DNA of 58,462 nt from Flavobacteriaceae bacterium. Lineage in GTDB: Bacteria > Bacteroidota > Bacteroidia > Flavobacteriales > Flavobacteriaceae. The notes beneath the pieces were generated by a model, which saw only the letters and a program-made list of their open reading frames with translations, was not told where the DNA came from and searched no databases. This document shows positions 15,094-23,762 of this stretch, piece by piece. A program made the position numbers and the translations under genes. Within the stretch, counting starts at the first letter, position 1. The number at the start of each line of letters is the position of its first letter. The DNA lies in assembly GCA_013043685.1 (NCBI GenBank), contig JABDNT010000037.1, positions 1 to 58,462 of the forward strand. The letters are read 5' to 3'.

Positions 15094-16471
15094 ATGGAAT
15101 TTTTTCCAATTTCACCGTAAAGTGGCGCATGATAGGGGCCTCATCAACAATTTTATAACCCCTTTTAGCCTGATCCCGGGAATCGTATATCTTTTTAAGC
15201 ACAGCAGCGATATAGCGCATATGATTCAACGAATAGGTCCTTCGCGGAATGGCGAGACGAACCATTTCAAGTTCCGGGTATCTGTTTTTGTGCGTGAAGG
15301 GATCGCGATCCGCTAAAATTGTGCCTATCTCTACGCTGCGAATCCCCCCTTGGATATAAAGTTCAACGGCTAATGCCTGAGCCCTGTATTCGTCGCGAGG
15401 AATGGTGGGGACAAACTTGTTCGCATCTAAAAAAATTGCATGTCCTCCAAAGGGCTGAAGTACGGGTATTCCATAGTCCACCAGCTGTTTCCCTAAAAAT
15501 GCTACCTGGTTTATTCTTGTTTCGAGATAATCGAATTCGGTGGCCTCGTCCAGTCCAACAGCCAAGGCTCCCATGTCGCGTCCATTCATCCCACCATAGG
15601 TAAGGAATCCTTCGAACATTATATTAAATACGGTTGCCTGTTTATACAGTTCTTCATTCCGAAGTGCGATAAACCCGCCCATATTTACCAGGCCGTCTTT
15701 CTTCGCGCTCATGGTCATTCCGTCGGCATGGGAGAATAACTCCCTGGAAATCTCTTTGATCGATTTGTCCGCGTATCCCTCTTCTCTAATCTTTATGAAA
15801 TAGGCATTTTCGGCAAAACGGGCAGCATCAATTATCAGTGGTGTGTTATACTTCTTGCAAACCTCCGAGACCTTTTTAACGTTGTCTATGGACACTGGTT
15901 GTCCACCAGCCGTGTTACATGTCACTGTAAGGACGACGAATGGAATCTTGTCGTTCGGATTGTTCCTGAAAGCATGCTCGAGTTTTTCAAGGTCAATATT
16001 CCCTTTGAAAGGATGATCAACATAAGGATCGAAAGCCTCATCAATGGTACAATCCAAAGCCGTTGCCTTTCTAAATTCAATGTGTCCTTTGGTAGTGTCA
16101 AAATGTGCATTACCGGGGATGATATTGCCTTCTTTTACCATTACGGAGAACAATACATTCTCTGCTGCCCTTCCCTGGTGAGTGGGCAAAAAATATGGAA
16201 ATCCTGTGATACGTTTCACAGTGTCCTTTAGCTTCAAGTAGGACTGGGACCCGGCATAACTTTCATCTCCAAGCATCATTTCGGCCCATTGTTTGTCGCT
16301 CATAGCTCCGGTACCCGAATCGGTTAACAGATCGATAAATACCTTATCCGAGGAGAGGTTGAACAAATTGTAATTAGCCTCTTTGATCCATTTCCTGCGC
16401 TCCTCAATAGTGGAAGGTTTAATGTACTCCACCATTTTGGTCTTATAAGGTTCAGCGTAAGGAAGATTCAT
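15083..16471 (-). CDS. tnaA: Tryptophanase (tryptophan indole-lyase)
   Basis: A 462-residue PLP enzyme of the beta-eliminating lyase family that splits tryptophan into indole, pyruvate and ammonia. The PLP lysine lies in MSAKKDGLVNMGG (Lys258, the second Lys). Two positions separate tryptophanases from tyrosine phenol-lyases. Asp125 (HFDTTKGH) and His450 (RHFTVKL) are the tryptophanase residues; the phenol-lyases have Thr and Phe. However, IPRRTY carries Arg411 where I recall the phenol-lyase substrate arginine, and much of the N-terminal half is phenol-lyase-like. Cytoplasmic. No tryptophan permease is adjacent. A tryptophan 2,3-dioxygenase lies at 49.5 kb, giving a second route for the same amino acid. 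Confidence 0.82.
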   Translation of the reverse strand: MNLPYAEPYKTKMVEYIKPSTIEERRKWIKEANYNLFNLSSDKVFIDLLTDSGTGAMSDKQWAEMMLGDESYAGSQSYLKLKDTVKRITGFPYFLPTHQGRAAENVLFSVMVKEGNIIPGNAHFDTTKGHIEFRKATALDCTIDEAFDPYVDHPFKGNIDLEKLEHAFRNNPNDKIPFVVLTVTCNTAGGQPVSIDNVKKVSEVCKKYNTPLIIDAARFAENAYFIKIREEGYADKSIKEISRELFSHADGMTMSAKKDGLVNMGGFIALRNEELYKQATVFNIMFEGFLTYGGMNGRDMGALAVGLDEATEFDYLETRINQVAFLGKQLVDYGIPVLQPFGGHAIFLDANKFVPTIPRDEYRAQALAVELYIQGGIRSVEIGTILADRDPFTHKNRYPELEMVRLAIPRRTYSLNHMRYIAAVLKKIYDSRDQAKRGYKIVDEAPIMRHFTVKLEKIPSIL

Positions 16472-16637
16472 AACTCAAATTTGATGTAAAGTTAAGTTTC
16501 CCCTTTTTTCAGCCTATGACGAATGTCAGTTAGCCAGACCAAAGGCCCCCGAAGAATTAAATAGAATTCCCAATCAATATCCTGAAATAATTTTTGCAAA
16601 TGCTCTAGACAATTTGTAGTTGGTGTTTGGCAAAACT

Positions 16638-17156
16638 TTACAAGTTTGCCGTAATATTCTGTATTACAATGGCTAAGATCACCAACCCGAAGAAAATCAG
16701 AAATGATAACCAAACGACTTTTTTTCGCTTGATGGAATATGCTAAATGATAGATCGCAATGGCCACCACGAGTATTTCAATAAAGTATACCAGGTTGAAA
16801 ATTAGCAATTGTTTTAAAGGGATTGCCACATAAGAAAACAAGCCTGTGATATTGGCTGCCGAAAACAATAATCCAAAAATTAATCCGAATTTAAACACTT
16901 CCTTTAGGGATGGTTTTGTTTTGAATATTCTGAAAAACACAAAGCCAATTAGTGTTGTAAGTAATAAAAAACTTGCATAACCGGCAGGGATCAATATCGC
17001 CAGGTCATCCAGGGGTTTAATCGCCGGAATTTCCTCCTTCCAAAGCGATTCCAGTATGGCTGCGTGGAAAAGAAAATCAACTCCGATAAATAATAGCCAG
17101 GCAATAAATATTGCTGTTATGGCTCTTTTCGTGCTAACCTGAATATTGTTATTCAT
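16638..17156 (-). CDS. Membrane protein of unknown function (172 aa)
   Basis: About five hydrophobic helices with short loops (AITAIFIAWLLFIGVDFLFH, ILIPAGYASFLLLTTLIGFV, EVFKFGLIFGLLFSAANITG, LLIFNLVYFIEILVVAIAIY, VVWLSFLIFFGLVILAIVIQ). The motif VDFLFHA after the first helix is noticeable, but I cannot name the family. The ATG lies seven bases after the stop of the broken DUF998-like reading frame, so it was probably the last gene of that minus-strand unit. The 166 bases between it and tryptophanase hold no recognisable signal. Confidence 0.65.
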   Translation of the reverse strand: MNNNIQVSTKRAITAIFIAWLLFIGVDFLFHAAILESLWKEEIPAIKPLDDLAILIPAGYASFLLLTTLIGFVFFRIFKTKPSLKEVFKFGLIFGLLFSAANITGLFSYVAIPLKQLLIFNLVYFIEILVVAIAIYHLAYSIKRKKVVWLSFLIFFGLVILAIVIQNITANL

Positions 17157-17163
17157 GTTTATT

Positions 17164-17660
17164 TTATCTTTGTAGTGGGAACGTAATTATCCATAAACAC
17201 CCTAAGAATCCAAGGTAAAAGATTCGCTGCCACAATCCAATCAACGAGTTGTCAATTAGTGTCAACAATATTCCAATTATTCCAATAGATCCTGAAATGC
17301 TATAGGTTAAAATACTATTTTAAAATCTTTTATCCGTTCGGATACTTTTATCAAAACTGAAAAACAGTAGAGTGAAAGAAATAAAAAGTAGCAAACCGGT
17401 GAAAGAATAAACTATGCTTTGAACAGAAGCCGGGTTGGCCTTGTCAAATTGCAAAATCCCTCCAACCACGCACATTATTCCAATGATGCCTAAAAGGTAC
17501 ATTCCAAACTTTGTTGACATAGCGTTTTCTTTCAGCTCAATAGCGAGCAATACGGCTTGAAATGCAAAAAACAGAAATATGATCTCCCAGAAATTTAACA
17601 CTGAATAATTTAAGAATTAACAAAAAATCAGGTCTGGGAACTTTTTGTCGTTGCAGCCAT
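17164..17660 (-). pseudogene. Broken DUF998-like membrane protein gene
   Basis: Three pieces on the minus strand look like one decayed gene. A short start (ATG at 17660, MAATTKSSQT, then a stop) lies six bases after the symporter stop. A 93-codon open frame (17320-17601, only a GTG start) encodes three helices (MYLLGIIGIMCVVGGILQF... IVYSFTGLLLFISFTLLFF). After its TAA at 17320 the same frame continues for 51 codons to a stop at 17164, encoding SISGSIGIIGILLTLIDN and GLWQRIFYLGFLGCLW. The order GIIGI-GGI, two helices, then GL-QR-helix is how I remember DUF998 proteins (~200 aa). About 45 N-terminal residues and a sense codon are missing. The alternative is that the 93-aa frame is a real short protein. 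Confidence 0.5.
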
Positions 17661-17665
17661 CCGTC

Positions 17666-19477
17666 CTAAAGAACTTTCCCTTTTATACGTTTCCATACCC
17701 GTATCAGCAGGAATCCGGAAAGAGCACATAAAGCCAGTAATCCAAGGGCCTTGCTATTCTCTCCATAAATGAAATAACCGGTAGTGAACATCGCGCTATA
17801 TATGAACACACAGCCTATTAGCATGGCAAGTATCCCAGACGGAACACTCCAGGCCCCGGTAGTCTGTATAATTTCTTCATTATCCCTTTTAGCTTCCTCC
17901 AGAACCTTTTTCCAACCAGGTCCGCCTGGTTGTGTTTTCTTATAAAAACGGTATAGTACTTCTTTTTTCTCTGCTTTGGTTATGAAGGTGACCGTTAACC
18001 ATATAGCCATCGAACTAAATACAACAAATGGGAACCTTGCATAAGCAGGGAATACCCCGCCATCCCCAAACAGGACATCTCCCAGGGGTGTGAAAGCAAT
18101 TAATATGGAAATGACACCGGAAGCGACCATGGCACTGATCTCGGTCCATGCATTTAGACGCCACCAGAACCACCTCAAAATGAAGATTAAGCCGGTACCC
18201 GCACCGAACATGAGGATGATGTCGAATAGCTGCAAAGCATTGGTAAGCAAAAGTGCAATAGTCGCACTTACAATCATCAATAGAACAGTCGTTAGCCGTC
18301 CCACATTTACCAATTCCTTTTCGGTCGCTGAGGGTTTTATCTGTTGCGCGTAAAAATCATTTACTACATAGGAAGCACCCCAGTTCAAATGGGTGCTGAT
18401 CGTGCTCATATATGCTGCCGACAGGGAAGCGAGAACCAATCCCAGAAGTCCGCTGGGAAGCATGGTGAGCATAGCCGAATAAGCAAGATCGTGTCCAAGT
18501 TTGTCTTCGGAGACATTAGGGAAGGCCTCCTGAATGCTGGCAAGATCCGGGAACACAACCAGCGAAGCCAGGGCGACAATGATCCATGGCCAAGGACGCA
18601 AAGCATAATGCATGATATTATAGAAAAACGTAGCGCCAATAGCGTGATTTTCGTTTTTTGCTGCAAGCATTCGTTGTGCCACATATCCTCCTCCACCTGG
18701 TTCAGAACCAGGATACCACGAACTCCACCATTGCACTGCTAATGGAATTACAAGTAGCGCAATAAGTGTTTCCCTGTCATCCAGATCGGGCAGTATATTT
18801 AACTTGTCCTGCACATTTTCATGTGAGATTAGTGCTTCCAAACCTCCAATTTCAGGAATACCTACTATATAATACGCTGCCCCGAAAGCACCGGACATTG
18901 CGACAAAGAACAGAATGAAATCGGTATAAACAACACCTTTGAATCCTCCTATAGCGCTAAAAACAGCGGTAATCAATCCGGCGATCACTACCGTAGTCAA
19001 CGGTGACAGGCCAAGCATGATCTCACCTATTTTGATCGCTGCTAAGGTAACCCCTGCCATGGCAAGCACATTAAACAGGATTCCCAGGTATATCGCACGG
19101 AATCCTCGCAGGAAACGAGCCGGTTTTCCACCATAGCGCAGTTCATAAAATTCTATATCGGTTTTAACCTCAGATTTTCGCCAGAGTTTGGCATAAACAA
19201 ACACAGTGAGTAATCCTGTAACCAGGAAGGCCCACCAGACCCAGTTTCCGGAAACACCATTGGTTCGAACTATATCGGTTACCAGATTGGGAGTATCTGT
19301 GGAGAAAGTAGTGGCAACCATTGATAATCCCAATAGCCACCATGGCATGTTCCGTCCGGAAAGGAAATATTGCGAACTATTCTTTCCTGAGGTTTTTCCT
19401 ACGTAAAATCCAATGGATAAAATCACAACGAATAAGGCAATGATAATGATGAAGTCTAAGGTGGATAAATCGATCAT
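17666..19477 (-). CDS. Sodium:solute symporter (SSS family)
   Basis: A 603-residue inner-membrane transporter with 13-15 helices in the SSS (SGLT/PutP) pattern. The start LDFIIIIALFVVILSIGFYV is followed by SSQYFLSGRNMPWWLLGLSM and the Na2-site region VATTFSTDTPNL. SAIGGFKGVVYTDFILFFVA in helix 5-6 is a strong family hallmark. It couples sodium to uptake of a small organic solute. It follows the nucleotidyltransferase gene by nine bases, in one operon with a GH109-like glycosidase and a sugar kinase, so a monosaccharide is the likely substrate. The C-terminal extension (~100 residues, two more helices) is normal for Bacteroidota members. Confidence 0.9.
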   Translation of the reverse strand: MIDLSTLDFIIIIALFVVILSIGFYVGKTSGKNSSQYFLSGRNMPWWLLGLSMVATTFSTDTPNLVTDIVRTNGVSGNWVWWAFLVTGLLTVFVYAKLWRKSEVKTDIEFYELRYGGKPARFLRGFRAIYLGILFNVLAMAGVTLAAIKIGEIMLGLSPLTTVVIAGLITAVFSAIGGFKGVVYTDFILFFVAMSGAFGAAYYIVGIPEIGGLEALISHENVQDKLNILPDLDDRETLIALLVIPLAVQWWSSWYPGSEPGGGGYVAQRMLAAKNENHAIGATFFYNIMHYALRPWPWIIVALASLVVFPDLASIQEAFPNVSEDKLGHDLAYSAMLTMLPSGLLGLVLASLSAAYMSTISTHLNWGASYVVNDFYAQQIKPSATEKELVNVGRLTTVLLMIVSATIALLLTNALQLFDIILMFGAGTGLIFILRWFWWRLNAWTEISAMVASGVISILIAFTPLGDVLFGDGGVFPAYARFPFVVFSSMAIWLTVTFITKAEKKEVLYRFYKKTQPGGPGWKKVLEEAKRDNEEIIQTTGAWSVPSGILAMLIGCVFIYSAMFTTGYFIYGENSKALGLLALCALSGFLLIRVWKRIKGKVL

Positions 19478-19486
19478 ATAGTTATT

Positions 19487-20353
19487 TTAATTGGTCCAAT
19501 CCAAATGGGAATAATGGGTAGAAAGATAGTCATTCAAAACTGCAATATCTTCTTTTCCCGTGAGATCAGGAACGTGTTCAGAAAACGAGATCGCTTTCAT
19601 ACACCGGGGATATACTTTTATCATATTCAGCACGGCGGTTGGAAGTTCTTTTTCATCACGTTCCGGATGGACCGGGCAGGTTTCTAAAAATGCGTAGAAT
19701 TGGGGCCCGTAGAACTTCCATAAATTCATACTCACTCGTGTACTATCACCTCCTGATTTGTTCCTCGCCATATCAATATCGGATGGTTTTTCTATAATAT
19801 CCATTAAATAACCATCCGCGTTCACTCTAGTTATAGCGAAATTGGCAATTCGTTCTGCTGAATATTTCAAAGTATCCCGATCGTAATTTATAAATGCGTT
19901 CGAGTCATTATTTTCGATAAGAGTGTTAAAAGATTCCACACTGTAGAGATTATCACAGTTACAAACCAGAAAAAATTCCTGCTGAACACCAGGATACTGT
20001 TCCAATGCCTGATGGACCGCATCGGCTGTTCCCATCGGTTTGTTTTTCCCTGCAGGGATGTGTTGTATTGCATATGAAATAGTTAAGCCATGAAAAGCAT
20101 TTCCCTTCGATTCTTTACCGTAACGATCCTTGAACATCGAATTATCGGCACCGGTAACGATAATTACGTTTTTTATCCCCGCCATTTTTGCATTATAAAG
20201 TAAATAATCCAGTATGGGCCTATTATTAACAGGGATAAGTGCTTTGCTAATGGTGTCGGCCTGATGCTTTACTGAATCGGACAACCTGGCGCTTTCCGAC
20301 CTCTTCATTCTTGAAGAAGTTCCTCCGGCCAGTATGATGAGTGTTTTTGTCAT
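19487..20353 (-). CDS. Sugar-phosphate nucleotidyltransferase (NTP transferase family)
   Basis: A 288-residue GT-A-fold nucleotidyltransferase. The nucleotide-binding signature is ILAGGTSSRMK at residues ~6-16, then KALIPVNNRPILDYLL (the PxxxKPxL-like segment), then KNKPMGTADAV (G-T-A/S motif), then the metal Asp in VCNCDNL and IIEKP near residue 190. These enzymes make NDP-sugars from NTP and sugar-1-phosphate. The ATG overlaps the kinase stop (ATGA), so kinase and transferase are translationally coupled, which fits successive steps sugar to sugar-1-P to NDP-sugar. The sugar and base are not known. Confidence 0.85.
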   Translation of the reverse strand: MTKTLIILAGGTSSRMKRSESARLSDSVKHQADTISKALIPVNNRPILDYLLYNAKMAGIKNVIIVTGADNSMFKDRYGKESKGNAFHGLTISYAIQHIPAGKNKPMGTADAVHQALEQYPGVQQEFFLVCNCDNLYSVESFNTLIENNDSNAFINYDRDTLKYSAERIANFAITRVNADGYLMDIIEKPSDIDMARNKSGGDSTRVSMNLWKFYGPQFYAFLETCPVHPERDEKELPTAVLNMIKVYPRCMKAISFSEHVPDLTGKEDIAVLNDYLSTHYSHLDWTN

Positions 20354-21429
20354 TTAATAATATGTGCTCCATTTGCAACATTAACCGGATAGGCAGCTAT
20401 TGCACCTGCTTCCTTCATGGCTGAAACAATCCAATCCTCTTTGTCCTCAGGAGCGATGGCAACGATGCTCCCTCCACCTCCCGAACCTACGATTTTTGCT
20501 CCATAGGCCCCGGCACGAATAGCGGCATGTACCATGGCGTCTATCTTGGGGACAGTGATTTGAAGAATATCCCTGAGAATTTCATGATGCGCATTTATAA
20601 GCTCTCCCAGTTTCCGGTTATCCGGGTTCTTTTGTTGAAATTCTGCCAGCGCCTGTTTCGTGATCAAATGATTCATGATGGCAGCGAATAAATAAGGTCT
20701 CATCGGCTCAGGAAGAATTTCTTTATAATTTTCATAATCTGTTAGATCAGCTTCGTGGATGTCAAATTTCGGATTGTGACTCTTTATAAGTGATATTGCT
20801 GTTAACGCTTTATTCTTCAGATCATCCAACATCCCAACGGTATCTTTTGGTATACCAGATTCTCCAATAATAAGGCTGTCGAGTTCCGATTCTAATTTCC
20901 GGAAGTTAGATTCTTCATCTGTTTCCAAATAAATTATACCGCCGATAGCACTTGTATACTGATCCATCTTCCCGCCGGGAGAATTTTGTTCCAGTACTTC
21001 TGCCTCATAGGCCAATTTAGCAATTAAGGTGGGAGATAGCTCATGATAAGATCCAAATTTAGCCAATAACCATTGTACCCAAGCCACAACCATGGCAGAT
21101 GAACTGGAAAGACCGGCATTGATAGGAAGATCTCCGAGAATTTCAATATCATAACCTTGATCTGGAATACACCCATATCGATTTACCACCTTCATAACTG
21201 CTTCGAGATGATCCCCTTTTTTCAGGGGTTTGTCATTTTTGTCAAGAGGCAGAACAAATTCCAGTTTAAGATCGGGCATTGAAATTTTGAAGAGATTGGT
21301 ATTATTGGAACTGCCTTTAATTTGGATATACCTGTTAATAGCGCATGCTATTACAGGTAATCCTAAGTAATCCTGATGATCACCAAAGAGACAAATTCGT
21401 CCCGGTGCTTTAGAAATGAATGGAGTCAC
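20350..21429 (-). CDS. GHMP family sugar kinase, galactokinase-like
   Basis: A 359-residue GHMP kinase. Motif 1 is KAPGRICLFGDHQDY (residues 8-22), close to the galactokinase signature GRxNLIGEHTDY. Motif 2, the ATP loop, is INAGLSSSSAMVVA (~109). GGKMDQYTSAIGG holds the catalytic Asp as in galactokinase. Motif 3 is GAKIVGSGGGGSIVAI. The MDQ and GDHQDY motifs favour an anomeric (C1) sugar kinase over mevalonate or homoserine kinases. The start is GTG and shares its first G with the TAG stop of the upstream glycosidase. Substrate candidates from context are GalNAc, galactose or a uronic acid. Confidence 0.85.
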   Translation of the reverse strand: MTPFISKAPGRICLFGDHQDYLGLPVIACAINRYIQIKGSSNNTNLFKISMPDLKLEFVLPLDKNDKPLKKGDHLEAVMKVVNRYGCIPDQGYDIEILGDLPINAGLSSSSAMVVAWVQWLLAKFGSYHELSPTLIAKLAYEAEVLEQNSPGGKMDQYTSAIGGIIYLETDEESNFRKLESELDSLIIGESGIPKDTVGMLDDLKNKALTAISLIKSHNPKFDIHEADLTDYENYKEILPEPMRPYLFAAIMNHLITKQALAEFQQKNPDNRKLGELINAHHEILRDILQITVPKIDAMVHAAIRAGAYGAKIVGSGGGGSIVAIAPEDKEDWIVSAMKEAGAIAAYPVNVANGAHIIK

Positions 21430-22784
21430 TAATAGCTGTCTTTAATCCAATTGTAAGGTTTTCTACTCACCCATAAGCCGCGTGTGAAATCTGGAAAATC
21501 CTGGGGTTCTCCATTATTTGCAATTGAAGCTTCGGAGAGCGGTGTGATTGCACTCCAGGCCGCTGCATCATAGACATCCAATGGTGGAGCAATGTTTTGC
21601 TTTGCAGATTCAACAAAAGCGTTTAATACGAAAAAATCCATACCACCATGGCCCGAACCGGTGGCGTATTCTCCATATTTTTTCCATAATGGATGATCAT
21701 ACTTGTCAAGCCAGGGCTTCGCATCGTCCCATCGGTGCGGCTCACTTTTTCCTTCAATGTATATCCGGCTGCCATCTACTTCCCAAAGCCCTTCGCTGCC
21801 CTGTACCCGGAATCCGAGCGAATAGGGACGAGGTGAGTTACAATCATGTGTAACAATGATGGTCTCTCCTTTTGCGGTATTAATGGTTGAAGTTATTACA
21901 TCCCCCTGCTGCCAGTTAAGGCCGGCATTTGGATGGTCCGGACCTCCCACTTTTACTATATATTTGTTCAGTCCAATCGCCTTGGTGGCGTGAGAGGTCA
22001 TAGACACAAACCGGTTACCGCGATTTATGTTGCACATGGTAGCAATGGGGCCAACTCCATGAGTTGGATATACATCTCCATTGCGAAGCAACGAATGCTG
22101 GGTGCGCCATTTAGATTCTGAAATTCCTTTTTCTCCGAATTCAGCACCTTTTCCATAGGGAGTTTTTCCATCATTAAATTTTACGAATCTCAGATCATGC
22201 TGATAACCACAGCGGAAATGCAGAAGTTCACCAAAAACATTCTCTCGTACCATCTTCAGCACTGCCATGATATCACGACGATAATTTACATTCTCCAATA
22301 TCATTAGGTGCGATCCTGTTTCTTCGTGAGTGTTGACCAGATCCCAACATTCTTCCATGGTGTTAGCTGCAGAGACTTCCACCCCGGTATACTTTCCGGC
22401 TTTCATGGCGTCTTTCGCCATTCGTGTATGCCATAGCCATGGCGTGGAAATTATAACAGCATCAATATCATTGTCCTTCAACAGGTTTCTGTAGTCATAT
22501 TCGTCATTTCCGAATACTTTAGGTGCAGGGTAGCCGGCCTTGGACATATGCTCTTTGGCTATCACGATACGACCAGGATCGATATCACAAATGGCAGTGA
22601 CATTAACATCTTTTCGTTGCAGTAGATTTACCAGGTGATTTGTCCCGCGCAGGCCTACGCCAATAAGTGCTACATTTAGTTTGTCCATGGGCGACCTAAT
22701 TGCGCTATACGTTATTCCCGGAGCCAATGCAATACCGGCTCCTACTATCGTTGTTTTCTTTACAAAATCCCGTCGCGAACTCAT
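21429..22784 (-). CDS. GH109-type NAD-dependent glycosidase (alpha-N-acetylgalactosaminidase family)
   Basis: A 451-residue Gfo/Idh/MocA-fold protein with a twin-arginine signal (SSRRDFVKKTTIVGAGIALA). The ATG at 22784 puts RR at residues 4-5; an ATG at 22826 would add 14 unlikely residues. The Rossmann motif is IGVGLRGTNHL. Segments typical of the GH109 family, not of ordinary oxidoreductases, follow: EVSAANTMEECWDLVNTHEE, ILENVNYRRDIMAVL, FRCGYQHDLRFVKFNDGKTP, YPTHGVGPIATM, HPLWKKYGEYATGSGHGGMD and LDVYDAAAWSAITPLSE. GH109 enzymes release terminal alpha-GalNAc by a transient oxidation at C3 with tightly bound NAD. Tat export places the folded enzyme in the periplasm. It heads the operon with kinase, nucleotidyltransferase and symporter. 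Confidence 0.85.
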   Translation of the reverse strand: MSSRRDFVKKTTIVGAGIALAPGITYSAIRSPMDKLNVALIGVGLRGTNHLVNLLQRKDVNVTAICDIDPGRIVIAKEHMSKAGYPAPKVFGNDEYDYRNLLKDNDIDAVIISTPWLWHTRMAKDAMKAGKYTGVEVSAANTMEECWDLVNTHEETGSHLMILENVNYRRDIMAVLKMVRENVFGELLHFRCGYQHDLRFVKFNDGKTPYGKGAEFGEKGISESKWRTQHSLLRNGDVYPTHGVGPIATMCNINRGNRFVSMTSHATKAIGLNKYIVKVGGPDHPNAGLNWQQGDVITSTINTAKGETIIVTHDCNSPRPYSLGFRVQGSEGLWEVDGSRIYIEGKSEPHRWDDAKPWLDKYDHPLWKKYGEYATGSGHGGMDFFVLNAFVESAKQNIAPPLDVYDAAAWSAITPLSEASIANNGEPQDFPDFTRGLWVSRKPYNWIKDSY

Positions 22785-22956
22785 ATGTGTTATTGTTTGT
22801 GGTTCTCTAAAATTAAGTATTTTCAAGTTGAATCAAGCGAGAATATGAAGCCCGGACTTAAATTCCCATACTTCAGTAATCTTACAAAGCGAAAACCGAC
22901 TACGATAAGACTATATTTACATTTCGGAAGTCTATCTATTCAATCTAACTCAAATA

Positions 22957-23709
22957 ATGTGTAAAATTTCAATGTTTTTAAGATCATTCGTTGCCCTTCT
23001 AAGCATAGTTATAACTTTAGTTGGTTGCGCCGAAACTGAATCATTTTCCGCCGAATCCGTTATAAATGAGGCTATTGAAGCACATCAAATGGATTTAATT
23101 AACGGTCGTGAAATTAGTTTTCAATTCAGGGATCACCAATATAAAATGTACAGGGACAGCAATCTTTATGTATACTCCAGAATCAAGGATAGTATCACCG
23201 ATATACTTCATAGCCGTAAGGGATTCAATCGTGTGATAAATGGCACTCCTGTTTTGGTGGCGGATTCCATGGCGGCAAAATACAGCGCATCGGTTAATTC
23301 GGTTTTGTACTTCTTTCAATTACCATTTGTGCTGAATGATGCCGCAGCAAGAAAAGAATATATTGGCCGTACAACAATAGAAGAGATGGAATATCATATT
23401 CTGAAGGTCACTTTCAATGAGGAAGGAGGAGGAGAAGATTTTGAAGATGAGTTTCGTTACTGGATCAATACGGAAACTTTTGAAATAGACTTTCTGGCCT
23501 ACTCATACCTGACCGACGACGGAGGAATCCGTTTTCGGGAAGCATTCAACAAGCAACGGTTTGACGGAATACTTTTCCAGGATTATCGAAATTTCAAACC
23601 TGCGTCTTTACAAGTTCCGTTGGACAGTTTGCCGGTTCTTTTTGAACGCCAGGAGCTGAAATTGCTCTCAAAGATCGAGAATAAGGATATACAGGTTGTG
23701 AAACAATGA
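22957..23709 (+). CDS. DUF6503 family lipoprotein
   Basis: A 250-residue protein with a lipoprotein signal (FVALLSIVITLVGC, Cys24). The mature part resembles the DUF6503 family: VINEAIEAHQMDLINGREIS at the start, FRDHQYKMYRDSNLYVYSR in the middle, EMEYHILKVTF, and a DEFRYWINTETFEIDFLAY segment like a LolA/LppX-type half-barrel. A second in-frame Met (22972) is possible. It may sit on the periplasmic face of the outer membrane. No function is known. It is divergent from the GH109 operon, with a shared 172-bp upstream region. Confidence 0.75.
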   Translation: MCKISMFLRSFVALLSIVITLVGCAETESFSAESVINEAIEAHQMDLINGREISFQFRDHQYKMYRDSNLYVYSRIKDSITDILHSRKGFNRVINGTPVLVADSMAAKYSASVNSVLYFFQLPFVLNDAAARKEYIGRTTIEEMEYHILKVTFNEEGGGEDFEDEFRYWINTETFEIDFLAYSYLTDDGGIRFREAFNKQRFDGILFQDYRNFKPASLQVPLDSLPVLFERQELKLLSKIENKDIQVVKQ

Positions 23710-23762
23710 TTATCTGTTTATGTCTGAAACAGAATATATCCTTAATTTTGCCATGGATTGCC

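Noticed and set aside
15083-16471. Call as tyrosine phenol-lyase
   Set aside because: The tryptophanase-type Asp125 and His450 are present; only Arg411 and general similarity point to phenol-lyase.
16492-16713. A 73-codon minus-strand frame just upstream of tryptophanase, considered as a TnaC-like leader peptide or a small gene
   Set aside because: It overlaps the 172-aa membrane protein gene in another frame, is much longer than TnaC, and lacks the Trp-Pro ending expected of such leaders. No rho-site or hairpin logic was visible.
21429-22784. Call as an ordinary Gfo/Idh/MocA dehydrogenase
   Set aside because: The Tat signal and the GH109-specific segments along the whole length are better explained by that glycosidase family.
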